Shown here piece after piece: positions 42,414 through 53,431 of a stretch of 64,000 bases of DNA; the stretch's first letter is position 1, and every line of letters begins with the position of its first letter. This DNA is from Candidatus Neomicrothrix sp. UBA2983 (GTDB lineage Bacteria > Actinomycetota > Acidimicrobiia > Acidimicrobiales > MedAcidi-G1). Made by a program: the position numbers and the translations under genes. The notes beneath the pieces were generated by a model, which had not been told where the DNA came from, did not search any database, and saw only the letters and a program-made list of their open reading frames with translations. The stretch covers positions 13,782 to 77,781 of the forward strand of contig DEAL01000036.1 in assembly GCA_002346745.1 (NCBI GenBank). Direction: 5' to 3'.

Positions 42414-43427
42414 TCAGCCGGTCAGGCCGGCGACCAGCTCGATGACGTTCGGTGGGCAGTCGGAGAGGTCGCCGTCGGCGATGCAGGGCTGGCCCAGGAG
42501 TTGGGCCACGATCTCGGCCCCCATCCCGCCGAACGCCGACGGGGCGGTGGTGGTCGGGGCGGCTGTCGTGGTGGTGGTCGTCTCGCCAGAGGATACGTCG
42601 GGGACCGTGGTCGTGGTCTCGACGGGAACCTCCTCGGGCACCGCGGTCGTCGAAGGCGGCGCCGTGGTGGTGGTCGTGGTGGTGGGAACCGGCGGGATGC
42701 CGCCGGTGGCCAGGCCTCGGGCCTCGTTCTCGGCCAGGTGGGCGGCACGCGTGGCCAGCCCGTAGTGGCCGTCGGCGCCGACGCCGAGCACCTCCTGGAG
42801 CACCCGCACGTCGGACCCCCGCTGGTTGAAGGCGTAGATGGCGGTCAGCACGGCCGACTCGTCGACGGGCGGCTCGGTCGTGGTGGTGGTCGTGGTCGTG
42901 GGAACCGGCGGGATGCCGCCGGTGGCCAGGCCTCGGGCCTCGTTCTCGGTCAGGTGGGCGGCACGCGTGGCGGCGCCGTAGACGCCATCGGCCGACAGGT
43001 CGAGGAGGCGCTGGAGCTCGCGGACACGCTCGCCGCGCTCGAACCACCCGTACTCGGCGCCCAGCACGGCGGCCTCGTCGATGGCCGGGTTCCCGTCGAC
43101 GGGCTCCTCGGGCGGGACGTCAGTGGTCGTGGTAGGCGCGGTCGTGGCGGGCGCGGTCGTGGCGGGCGCGGTCGTGGCCGGCGCGGTCGCGGCGGGCGCG
43201 GTCGTGGCGGGCGCGGTCGTGGTGGGCGTGGTCGTGGCCGGCGGCTCAGAGGTGGTCGTGGTGGTCTCGCCGGGCAGGGTGGCGTTGCGGCCCACCTCGG
43301 CGACGTCGTGTGCCGGGTAGAGGACGGGGCGCACGGCGGGTTCGGCGGCGCGCGCCGCGACCACGATGCCGAGCACGACGAGGGACGCGGTCAGTCCGAT
43401 CTGCAAGGTCCGCCGGAACATGTGCAC
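42414..43427 (-). CDS. Secreted Thr/Pro-rich protein with two peptidoglycan-binding-like repeats
   Basis: This 337-residue protein has a basic N-terminus and one hydrophobic segment (signal peptide or anchor, residues about 5-27). Thr-rich low-complexity linkers follow, with two PG_binding_1-like units (GERVRELQRLLDLSADGVYG and GSDVRVLQEVLGVGADGHYG), each followed by the same ARAAHLxENEARGLATGGIP segment. It is probably exported to the cell wall. The start may be GTG 43427 or ATG 43421. A perfect 18-bp palindrome covers both. Confidence 0.78.
   Translation of the reverse strand: MHMFRRTLQIGLTASLVVLGIVVAARAAEPAVRPVLYPAHDVAEVGRNATLPGETTTTTSEPPATTTPTTTAPATTAPAATAPATTAPATTAPATTAPTTTTDVPPEEPVDGNPAIDEAAVLGAEYGWFERGERVRELQRLLDLSADGVYGAATRAAHLTENEARGLATGGIPPVPTTTTTTTTEPPVDESAVLTAIYAFNQRGSDVRVLQEVLGVGADGHYGLATRAAHLAENEARGLATGGIPPVPTTTTTTTAPPSTTAVPEEVPVETTTTVPDVSSGETTTTTTAAPTTTAPSAFGGMGAEIVAQLLGQPCIADGDLSDCPPNVIELVAGLTG
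42682..42971. repeat. 74-bp near-perfect direct repeat within the peptidoglycan-binding-like gene
   Basis: Segments 42682-42755 and 42898-42971 are 216 bp apart and match except at one position that I can see. They encode the repeated ARAAHL-to-PPVPT module. This is an internal gene duplication. Confidence 0.85.
43126..43240. repeat. 15-bp tandem repeats encoding (APATT)n
   Basis: Repeated GTCGTGGCGGGCGCG-type units with 15-bp period encode the Thr/Ala/Pro linker on the minus strand. There are about seven units, some diverged (GGCCGG, GGTGGG variants). Confidence 0.8.
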
Positions 43428-43433
43428 ATGTTC
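43416..43433. promoter_or_regulatory. 18-bp perfect palindrome over start codons
   Basis: GAACATGTGCACATGTTC is fully self-complementary and covers the possible start codons of the peptidoglycan-binding-like gene. It resembles half of the dnaE2 LexA box but has the wrong spacing. It may be an operator. Confidence 0.4.
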
Positions 43434-43466
43434 GCACCCGGGATCGTGTTTTCCGCGTCACCCCAC

Positions 43467-43483
43467 TTCAACGTTTTGTCAAC
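43467..43483 (+). promoter_or_regulatory. Shared 17-bp motif, copy 1
   Basis: TTCAACGTTTTGTCAAC contains two TCAAC half-sites 11 bp apart. The same arrangement occurs at 61876-61892 in the promoter region of the purine operon. Here it lies 33 nt upstream of the first PLP-enzyme gene. It could be an operator or overlapping -35 elements. Confidence 0.45.
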
Positions 43484-43502
43484 CTCAAGGGAGTCGCAGG
43501 GC

Positions 43503-43508
43503 TAGCCT
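43503..43508 (+). promoter_or_regulatory. -10 element of leaderless PLP-enzyme gene
   Basis: TAGCCT ends 7 nt before the ATG at 43516. Confidence 0.5.
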
Positions 43509-43515
43509 GCGCTCC

Positions 43516-45032
<1,517 letters not shown>

Positions 45033-45036
<4 letters not shown>

Positions 45037-46208
45037 CCGTCGAGCGCCCGGCCGGTTGGCTGGGCACCCCGTCCGGTGCATCCTGGCCGGGTCCCGGCAC
45101 GCTCCACGGCGACGACCCCAACCCGTTCGTCCGCTTCCGGCACCTGCTCTGGGCACACGACGCCGCACTCGGCAACGGGATGGACGACGACGCATACGTG
45201 GCGATGGTGCGGCGCCTCGACGACGCCGTGGCCGAGGTGGACGGCGCGGGGTTCGCGACCACGCCGCTGCGGCCCCATCCCGACCTGGCCGCAGCCGTCG
45301 GCGTCGGGTCGCTGTTGGCCAAGGACGAGACCGGCAACGTGTCGGGCACCCACAAGGCCCGCCACCTGTTCGGCCTGGCCCTGCACCTCGAGGCCACCGG
45401 GGTCCCGATGGACACGCCGCTGGCCATCGCCTCGTGCGGCAACGCCGCCCTCGGCGCCGCCGTCGTGGCCCGGGCCGCCGAGCGGCCGCTGGTGGTCCAC
45501 GTCCCGCCATGGGCCGACCCGACCGTGCTGGACCGGCTGGCCGACCTGGGCGCCGACCTGCGCACCTGCGAACGCCGCGCCGGCGAGGTCGGCGACCCGT
45601 GCGTGCACCGGGCCCGCCAGTTGGTCGCCGAGGGCGCGGTGGCGTTCACCTGCCAGGGCACCGACAACCTGCTGACCCTGGACGGCGGGCGCACCCTCGG
45701 CCTCGAGTTGGCCGAACAGTTGGTCGACGCCGCCGACCTCTACGTCCAGGTGGGCGGCGGGGCGCTGGCCAGCAGTTGTGTGCAGGCGCTCGGCGACGCC
45801 GTCGCACTCGGCGTGCTCCCCCGCCGGCCCCGGCTCCTCACCATCCAGACCGAGGGCTGCGCCCCGCTGAGAAGGGCGTTCGAGCGCGGTGTCGAGTCCG
45901 GCGACCCGTTCGCCGACGCCAACATGTGGCCCTGGAACGAGCCATCGTCGCTGGCCACCGGCATCCTCGACGACGTCGTCTACGACTGGCAGCCCCTGGT
46001 CGCCACCATGCTGGAGGACGGCACCCAGCCGCTGGTCGCCACCGAAGCCGAGATCGCCGAGGCCCATCGGCTGGTACGGGCCCACACCGACGTGCCCGCA
46101 GACCCCACCGGCACCGCCGGTGTGGCGGGCATGCTGGCCGCCCGCCGGGAGGACGCGCTCGACGCCACCCGTGCGGCCGTCGTCCTCCTCACCGGCGTGG
46201 AGCGCTAG
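45033..46208 (+). CDS. PLP-dependent fold-type II enzyme (threonine-synthase-like), unknown substrate
   Basis: This 391-residue protein has the lysine motif VSGTHKARHLFGL near residue 107, the SCGNAALGAAVVARA loop near 132, a VQVGGGALASS phosphate-binding segment near 240 and TGTAGVAG near the end. It resembles threonine synthase or a diaminopropionate/serine ammonia-lyase in pattern but the substrate cannot be read from sequence. It starts with GTG overlapping the previous stop. Its stop codon overlaps the convergent ABC-permease stop by 3 nt (46206-46207 shared). Confidence 0.8.
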
Positions 46209-47137
46209 CGCTCCTCACGCCGGTAGGCGGTGCCGAGGGCGGCCGGGGACGGCGACGGGCGGTTCCTCGCCCGCACCGAGATCACGATCAGCACCGTGAT
46301 CGTGAGGACATAGGGCAGCATCGACAGCAGGATCGGCGAGATGTCCACGCCGAAGGTCTGGAGTCGGGTCTTGAGCGCCAGCAGGCCGCCGAACAGCAGG
46401 GCGCCCACCGCCGCACGGCCCGGCCGCCAGGCCCCGAAGATCACCAATGCCACCGCGATCCATCCGCGACCAGCCGTCATCCCCTCCGCCCACTGCGGCG
46501 TGAGGGATAGCGTCAGGTAGGCGCCGGAGGCACCGGCCAGGCCGCCGCCCACGGCCACGGCGCCGAACCGCAGGCCCACCACCGAGTGGCCGGCCACGTC
46601 GGCGGTCGAGGCGGACTCGCCGGCCGCCCGGAGGGCCAGCCCGATGCGGGTGCGGGTCAGCACGAACCAGGCGGCCACGCCCGCCAGCACCGCCAGGTAG
46701 ACGAGCGGCGCCTGCCCGAACAGCACGGGGCCCGCCCAGGGCAGGTCCGTCAGCGGGCCCCAGTCGACGGGCGCCAGCACCGCCCCGGGCGGGCGGCCCA
46801 CGACGTTCTTGCCCGTGTACGCGGCAAAGCCCAGGCCGAGGATCGTCAGCGACAGCCCCGACACCACCTGCTCGGCGCCCATCACGACGGTGAACCAGCC
46901 GTGCACCGAGGCCGTCAGGGCACCCACGACGATGCCGACCAGCAGCGCCAGCCACGGGTTGCCCCACTCGAGGGCCGCCATGAACGCCGACACGGCGCCC
47001 ATCGCCATCATGCCCTCGACGCCCAGGTTCAGGATGCCGGCCTTCTCGGCGATCAGTTCGCCCAGTGCCGCCAGGTAGAGCAGCGCCCCGAAGGAGACGG
47101 TCGCCACAAGGAGGCCGATCATCGACGCCTCGGTCAT
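46205..47137 (-). CDS. BMP-type nucleoside ABC transporter permease (second)
   Basis: This 310-residue permease has about eight to nine membrane segments and the family segment AEKAGILNLGVEGMMAMGA near residue 28, characteristic of the Bmp/YufQ nucleoside permeases. VVMGAEQVVSGLSLTILGLG near 85 is the second landmark. It pairs with the permease at 47134-48219 (ATGA overlap). It is the last gene of the 13-gene operon. Confidence 0.9.
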   Translation of the reverse strand: MTEASMIGLLVATVSFGALLYLAALGELIAEKAGILNLGVEGMMAMGAVSAFMAALEWGNPWLALLVGIVVGALTASVHGWFTVVMGAEQVVSGLSLTILGLGFAAYTGKNVVGRPPGAVLAPVDWGPLTDLPWAGPVLFGQAPLVYLAVLAGVAAWFVLTRTRIGLALRAAGESASTADVAGHSVVGLRFGAVAVGGGLAGASGAYLTLSLTPQWAEGMTAGRGWIAVALVIFGAWRPGRAAVGALLFGGLLALKTRLQTFGVDISPILLSMLPYVLTITVLIVISVRARNRPSPSPAALGTAYRREER

Positions 47138-48215
47138 GCCGCCGCCCCCTCCTCGGCGCCGGCCCGCCCCGCCACGAGGCGCACCTCGTAGCGCGAGAGC
47201 ACGCCGGCTCCGATGGCGCCGAACAGGATGAACGCCTGGAGGATCGTCGACACCGAGGCCGACACCCCGATGATCTGGATGCTCTGGCCGCCGACCTGGA
47301 CGGCGCCGAACAGGAGCGCCACGAAGGCGACGCCCGACGGCCGCAGCAGGGCGAGTGCGGCCACGATGATGCCCGCGTAGCCGAAGCCGTTCGAGATGCC
47401 CTCGGTCAGGCGGTCGGCGGTGCCCGAGAGCTCGACACCACCGGCCAGGCCGGCCACGGCGCCGCTCAGGAGCAGCACGGTCAGGATCTTGCGCTTCAGG
47501 GAGATGCCGGCGTAGCGGGCGGTTTCGGCCGACGACCCGGCCACCCGCAGCTCGTAGCCCCAGCCGGTGCGGCTGGCGGCCACGGCGAACACGAGGATCA
47601 CGGCGCCGGCGATGACGACGCCCCAGTGGGCCCGCCCGAACAGGGTCGGGAGCTTGGCCTGGTCGGGCAGCATGGGCGTGAGTGGGAAGTTGTGCGACTC
47701 GGGGTCCTTCCACGGGCCGTGGATCAGCCACTGGACGAGCCGCAGGGCGATCTCGTTGAGCATCAGCGTCGTGATGATCTCGTTGACGCCGATGCGCGCC
47801 CGGGCCACGGCCGGTACGAGCGCCAGGGCGCCGCCGGCGAGGAACGCCGCTGCCAGCATCGCCGTGATCAGGACCGGCCCCGACCAGGTCTCGCCGATGC
47901 GGGCCACCCAGGCGGCCCCCATGGCGCCGGCCAGGATCTGCCCCTCGGCGCCGATGTTCCAGAGCCCCATCGAGCCGGCCACCGCCACCGCCAGGCCAGC
48001 CAGGCCCAGCGGCACGGCCCGGTTGAGGGTGAGCGACCAGGCGTCCGAGTCCGACAGCGACTTCTCCCACATGCGCTGGTAAACGCGCATCGGCTCGTGG
48101 CCGGCCATCACTAGGAGGACGTAGCCGACGGCGAGGGCGACGACCAGGCCGACGGCGAAGGCCAGCGGCTGGCCTCCGCGCAGCGGTCGCTCTCGCCGGA
48201 CCAGGGCCGGGCGCC

Positions 48216-48219
<4 letters not shown>
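47134..48219 (-). CDS. BMP-type nucleoside ABC transporter permease (first)
   Basis: This 361-residue permease has about ten hydrophobic segments, with the conserved AGSMGLWNIGAEGQILAGAMGA near residue 80 and GVNEIITTLMLNEIALRLV near 143. It is a YufP/BmpC-type component for nucleoside or nucleobase import. The GTG start overlaps the ATPase stop (GTGA). No substrate-binding lipoprotein gene is present in the window. Confidence 0.9.
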
Positions 48220-49751
<1,532 letters not shown>

Positions 49752-49756
49752 CCTGG

Positions 49757-50002
49757 CTACCCGACGCCGTGCTCGACGGTCACCTGCAGCGAGACCCGGG
49801 TGGCGCCGTGCTCGATGGCAGCCCCCAGCACCGCCGAGGCAGTCGCCACGACGGCTTGGGTCCCACCGGTCACCGTGGTGCCGAACGGCCCGACCTCGAC
49901 CTCGAGGCCGGCCTCCTCGGCGACAGCGATCGCCGCCCGCACGTGGGGTCCCAGGGCACCCTCGACGAACGGCTCGATGGTGAACTCGACCGTGGCGGTC
50001 AT
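49757..50002 (-). CDS. Thiamine-binding/YkoF-like small protein
   Basis: This 81-residue protein (MTATVEFTIEPFVEGALGPHV) has the alternating beta-alpha-beta pattern and GPFGTTVTG loop of the thiamine-binding (DUF77/YkoF-type) family. In B. subtilis YkoF accompanies a thiamine-precursor ABC transporter. Here it is wedged between an 8-oxoguanine-deaminase-like enzyme and an ABC ATPase, so it may bind a pyrimidine- or purine-like ligand. Family match is by pattern only. Confidence 0.6.
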   Translation of the reverse strand: MTATVEFTIEPFVEGALGPHVRAAIAVAEEAGLEVEVGPFGTTVTGGTQAVVATASAVLGAAIEHGATRVSLQVTVEHGVG

Positions 50003-50035
50003 GGCACCATCATCGCCCAGATCCGATGGGGCATC

Positions 50036-51325
50036 TCACCAGAGCCGCCGTGCACGTTCTGCGAGGTCGCGGTGGGCGGCCGCCAGGTCGACGCCGTCGA
50101 GGTTCCCGTCGCTGACGACGGGCCGTCCGCCGACGAGCACGTGGCGGGCGCGGCGGTCCGGGCCCAGCACGAGGCCCGCAAGCGGGTCGTGGATGTCGCC
50201 CAGGTCGTCGCCGGGCCAGACCACCAGGTCGGCGCGCATGCCGGGTGACAGCCGCCCCACGTCATCGAGCCCCAGGCAGCGGGCGCCGCCGTGGGTGCCG
50301 ATCTCGAGGACGTCGGACGGCATGAGGGCGTCGGGCCGCATCTCCCGGAGGCGAGCCGTGTAGAGGGCCTGGCGCAACTCGGGGAACAGGCCTCCGACCT
50401 CGTTGGAGGCCACGCCGTCGACACCGATGCCGACCGGGCAGCCGGCGGCCATCAGGTCGGTGACACGGCACATGCCGGCGGCGATCCGGGCGTTGGAGGA
50501 CGGACAGTGGGCGACGCCGGTACCGGCGTTGCCGAGGATGCCCATCTCGGCGTCGTCGATGTGGATGCCGTGGGCCAGCCAGACGTCGTCGCCGACCCAT
50601 CCCCACTCGTCGAGCATCTCGACGGGTCGGCGCCCGAAGCGTTCGAGGCAGTGCTCCTGCTCCTCGAAGGTCTCGCAGAGGTGCGTATGGAGGCGCAGGC
50701 CCAGTCGGCGGGCCAGCTCGGCCGACTCGACCATCAACTCGGTGGTGACCGAGAAGGGGCTGCACGGCGCGACCACCACGTGGACCAAGTCGCCGTCGTG
50801 GTGGCGGGCGGCGACGGCCTCGGTCGAGGCGAGGATGGCGTCGCGGTCCTCGACGACCCGGTCGGGCGGCAGGCCACCCCGGCTCTCGCCCAGGTCCATC
50901 GACCCGCGGGACAGGAACAGGCGAATGCCCACCTCTGCGGCGGCGTCGACGATGGCGTCGAACACGGTGTCGTCGCCCCCCGGCACGAGGTAGTGGTGGT
51001 CGGACGCCGTGGTACACCCGGTGGCAGCCAGCTCGCCCAGTCCGACGAGGGCGGCGGCGCGCACGTCCTCGACCGAGAGCCGGTTCCAGATCGGGTACAG
51101 GTGGACCAGCCAGTCGAACAGGTTGCAGCCCGTGGCCCGGCCCCGGGTCATCCACTGGTACAGGTGGTGGTGGGTGTTGACGAGGCCGGCGGTGACGACG
51201 TCGCCCTCCACGCGGAGCACGTCGTCGCCGTCGGCGGGCTCGACCGACCCGACCGCGGTGATGACGCCGTCCTCGACGACGACATCACCCGGGTAGCGGG
51301 CGCCGCGGATGACGAGCCTGGCCAT
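50036..51325 (-). CDS. 8-oxoguanine deaminase-like amidohydrolase
   Basis: This 429-residue amidohydrolase-superfamily enzyme has the metal motif VNTHHHLYQWMTRGRATGCN near residue 49, FDWLVHLYPIWNRLS as in 8-oxoguanine deaminases, HTHLCETFEEQEH near 217, AHGIHIDD near 250 and GVDGVASNE near 304. It would deaminate guanine-type bases (8-oxoguanine or related) to xanthine- or urate-like products. The complete beta-sandwich is present, unlike in the SsnA-like protein nearby. It lies in the middle of the operon. Confidence 0.85.
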   Translation of the reverse strand: MARLVIRGARYPGDVVVEDGVITAVGSVEPADGDDVLRVEGDVVTAGLVNTHHHLYQWMTRGRATGCNLFDWLVHLYPIWNRLSVEDVRAAALVGLGELAATGCTTASDHHYLVPGGDDTVFDAIVDAAAEVGIRLFLSRGSMDLGESRGGLPPDRVVEDRDAILASTEAVAARHHDGDLVHVVVAPCSPFSVTTELMVESAELARRLGLRLHTHLCETFEEQEHCLERFGRRPVEMLDEWGWVGDDVWLAHGIHIDDAEMGILGNAGTGVAHCPSSNARIAAGMCRVTDLMAAGCPVGIGVDGVASNEVGGLFPELRQALYTARLREMRPDALMPSDVLEIGTHGGARCLGLDDVGRLSPGMRADLVVWPGDDLGDIHDPLAGLVLGPDRRARHVLVGGRPVVSDGNLDGVDLAAAHRDLAERARRLW

Positions 51326-51359
51326 CAGGCGCCCTGCGTTCCAGTCGGCAGGGACGGCA

Positions 51360-52361
51360 TCAGGGCGTCCAGTCGGCGAACACGTCGACCATCATGCGCA
51401 CGTCGGGGCCCAGCGGGTACAGGATCGGACAGGTGCACCCGTCAGCCATGTACTGCGCCACCTTCTCGCGGACCTCGTCGGGGGTGCCGGCGGCGCAGAT
51501 CATCTGGACGATGTCGTCGGGGACCAGATTCGAGGCGGCCTCGACCTGCTCGTGGGTGGCCGGCCACGTCAGCACCCGGCCGATCTCCTCGAGCAGCGAC
51601 TCGGGGACGCCGGAGGCCTTCATGATGTGCGGCTGCTGGCCGAGGTACTGGGTGACCATCAGGCGGGCCCCGTCGAGGGCCTCCTCGCGGGTCTCGGCGA
51701 CCGAGCAGACGACCAGCTGCGGCCGGTCCAGGTCGTCGACGCCGCGGCCAGCCCGGGCGGCACCGACCTCGAGGGCCGCCATGGCCTGCCGGTTGTACTC
51801 CGGTGACACCAGGTAGTTGAGGACGACGCCGTCGGCGATCTCGCCGGTGAGCTCCATCATCTTCATGCCGGTGGCGCCGATGTAGATCGGCACCTCCTTG
51901 GGCCGGCGCTCCTGGTACACGTAGTCGAGCTCGACGCCGTCGAGGTGTACGTAGTCGCCGTCGAAGGTGACGGTCTCGTCGGCCAGCAGGGCCCGCACGA
52001 CGGTGACGACCTCCCGCATGACGCCGAGTGGTCGCTTCCGGTCGATGCCCACCTTGGCGGCCAGCGGGTCCCACCAGGCGCCGATGCCCAGCATCATGCG
52101 CCCGGGCGCCAGGTCGTCGAGGGTGGAGAACGTGGAGGCGAGGCGGGCCGGGTTGCGGGTCCAGCAGTCGACGACGCCGGAGCCGATCCGGATCGTGTCG
52201 GTGCAGGCGCCGAAGGCGGCCATCGGGACGACGGCGTCGCGCACCAGCCGGGAGTCGGCCTGCCAGACGGCCTCGAAGCCGCGCTGCTCGGCGTACTGCG
52301 CGTAGCCGATGGCCTCGTCGATGGGGTGGGCGTCCTGGAGGTAGATCGCCAGTCGGGTCAT
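51360..52361 (-). CDS. LLM-class F420-dependent oxidoreductase in purine operon
   Basis: This 333-residue luciferase-like TIM-barrel protein contains EQRGFEAVWQADSRLVRDAV near residue 25, IRIGSGVVDCWTRNPARLA near 57 and RMMLGIGAWWDPLAAKVG near 85. The pattern is Mer-like, suggesting F420 rather than free FMN. Position inside the operon suggests a redox step on a heterocycle. RutA, another LLM enzyme, opens the uracil ring by oxygenation, which offers a speculative parallel. Confidence 0.85.
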   Translation of the reverse strand: MTRLAIYLQDAHPIDEAIGYAQYAEQRGFEAVWQADSRLVRDAVVPMAAFGACTDTIRIGSGVVDCWTRNPARLASTFSTLDDLAPGRMMLGIGAWWDPLAAKVGIDRKRPLGVMREVVTVVRALLADETVTFDGDYVHLDGVELDYVYQERRPKEVPIYIGATGMKMMELTGEIADGVVLNYLVSPEYNRQAMAALEVGAARAGRGVDDLDRPQLVVCSVAETREEALDGARLMVTQYLGQQPHIMKASGVPESLLEEIGRVLTWPATHEQVEAASNLVPDDIVQMICAAGTPDEVREKVAQYMADGCTCPILYPLGPDVRMMVDVFADWTP

Positions 52362-52396
52362 GCTCGCTCCTCCTCTGCTTGCCTCGTCGCCACGGT

Positions 52397-53431
52397 TCAG
52401 GTCTCCTCGAGCCGGCGGTGCAGCCGCACGGCCTCCTCGGCGGCGCGTGCACGCACCTCGTCGGCGTCGACCCGGGTCGGCGCCCCGTCGGCCCACACCA
52501 CCTCGCTGTCGACCTCGATGCGCGTCGGGCCGACGCCGGTGGTGAAGGCGAGGCGCCACGGGTCCATCGGCTCGTAGGACCAGGTGACCCGGTCGTCGCG
52601 GGCCTCGGGGAAGAGGTCCCAGCCGGTGGCCAGCCACGACCAGGCGTCCTCGGGCGAGGCGGTCACGTCGTGCTCGCGGTGGCGCACGTAGGCGACCCGG
52701 AACTCGTCGAGCATGTCGGCGCCGATCCCGTCGGAGCCGAGGGCGACCGGGTTGGCGAACCGGGTGGGGCGGGCGTAGCCGACGCCGTTGTTCATGTTGG
52801 ACCGGGGGTTGTGCACGATGGTGCCGGCCAGGCCGTGGTCGTCGTCGAGGTGGACGCCGTGCACGACCAGCCAGTCGTCGGTGGCCAGGTGGCGCAGCCG
52901 GTCGGCGGCTTGGGCGTCGACGGGGCCCTCGGCCGCGTGCACGTGGACGCCGACCCCGTGGTCGGCGGCGATCCCGGCGGCGGCCTCGAGGGTGTCGTCG
53001 GTGCAGGTGAAGGCGGCGTGGACGCCGACCCGACCCCGGCCGCCCTCGGCGAGGAAGCGGGCGTTCTCCTCCAGCCCCCGGCGGGCCCCGTCGGGACCGT
53101 GGCGATCGGTGACGCCGTAGCTGCACTCGACCCACACGCCGACCTCGGCGCAGGCGTCGGCGATGACCGTGAGCGATCCCTCGATGGCCTCGGGGGACTC
53201 GTGGTGGTCGATGACCGCCGTGCAGCCCCGCTCCAGTGCCTCGAGGGCGCCCAGCATCGCCGACCAGCGGATCGACTCGAGGTCCAGCGCCCGGTCGAGC
53301 CGCCACCACACCAGTTCGAGGATCTCCCCGAAGCCGCCGGGGGTCCGCGGCGGTGCCGGCATGCCCCGGGCCAGCGCCGAGTAGAGGTGGTGGTGGGCGC
53401 AGACCAGCCCGGGCGTCGTGGCGTCGCTCAT
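52397..53431 (-). CDS. ssnA: SsnA-like aminohydrolase lacking the N-terminal beta-sandwich
   Basis: This 344-residue metal-dependent hydrolase resembles SsnA: AHHHLYSALARGMPAPPRTP at residues 12-31, FGEILELVWWRLDRALD, the DHHESP motif near 92, EVGVWVECSYGVTDRHG, HVHAAEG near 190 and LGSDGIGADM near 255. SsnA proteins are about 440 residues. Here the first ~55 residues of the composite beta-sandwich and part of its C-terminal half are missing. ATG 53431 overlaps the preceding stop as ATGA, so the short start is real. Metal ligands of the barrel remain. Confidence 0.85.
   Translation of the reverse strand: MSDATTPGLVCAHHHLYSALARGMPAPPRTPGGFGEILELVWWRLDRALDLESIRWSAMLGALEALERGCTAVIDHHESPEAIEGSLTVIADACAEVGVWVECSYGVTDRHGPDGARRGLEENARFLAEGGRGRVGVHAAFTCTDDTLEAAAGIAADHGVGVHVHAAEGPVDAQAADRLRHLATDDWLVVHGVHLDDDHGLAGTIVHNPRSNMNNGVGYARPTRFANPVALGSDGIGADMLDEFRVAYVRHREHDVTASPEDAWSWLATGWDLFPEARDDRVTWSYEPMDPWRLAFTTGVGPTRIEVDSEVVWADGAPTRVDADEVRARAAEEAVRLHRRLEET

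Noticed and set aside
43126..43240. Short repeats as a CRISPR array
   Set aside because: Units are 15 bp, contiguous without spacers, in frame with a coding region, and no cas genes are near.
43416..43433. Palindrome near the peptidoglycan-binding-like gene as a second LexA box
   Set aside because: GAAC and GTTC are separated by 10 nt instead of 4, so it does not fit the LexA spacing, despite similarity to the dnaE2 box.
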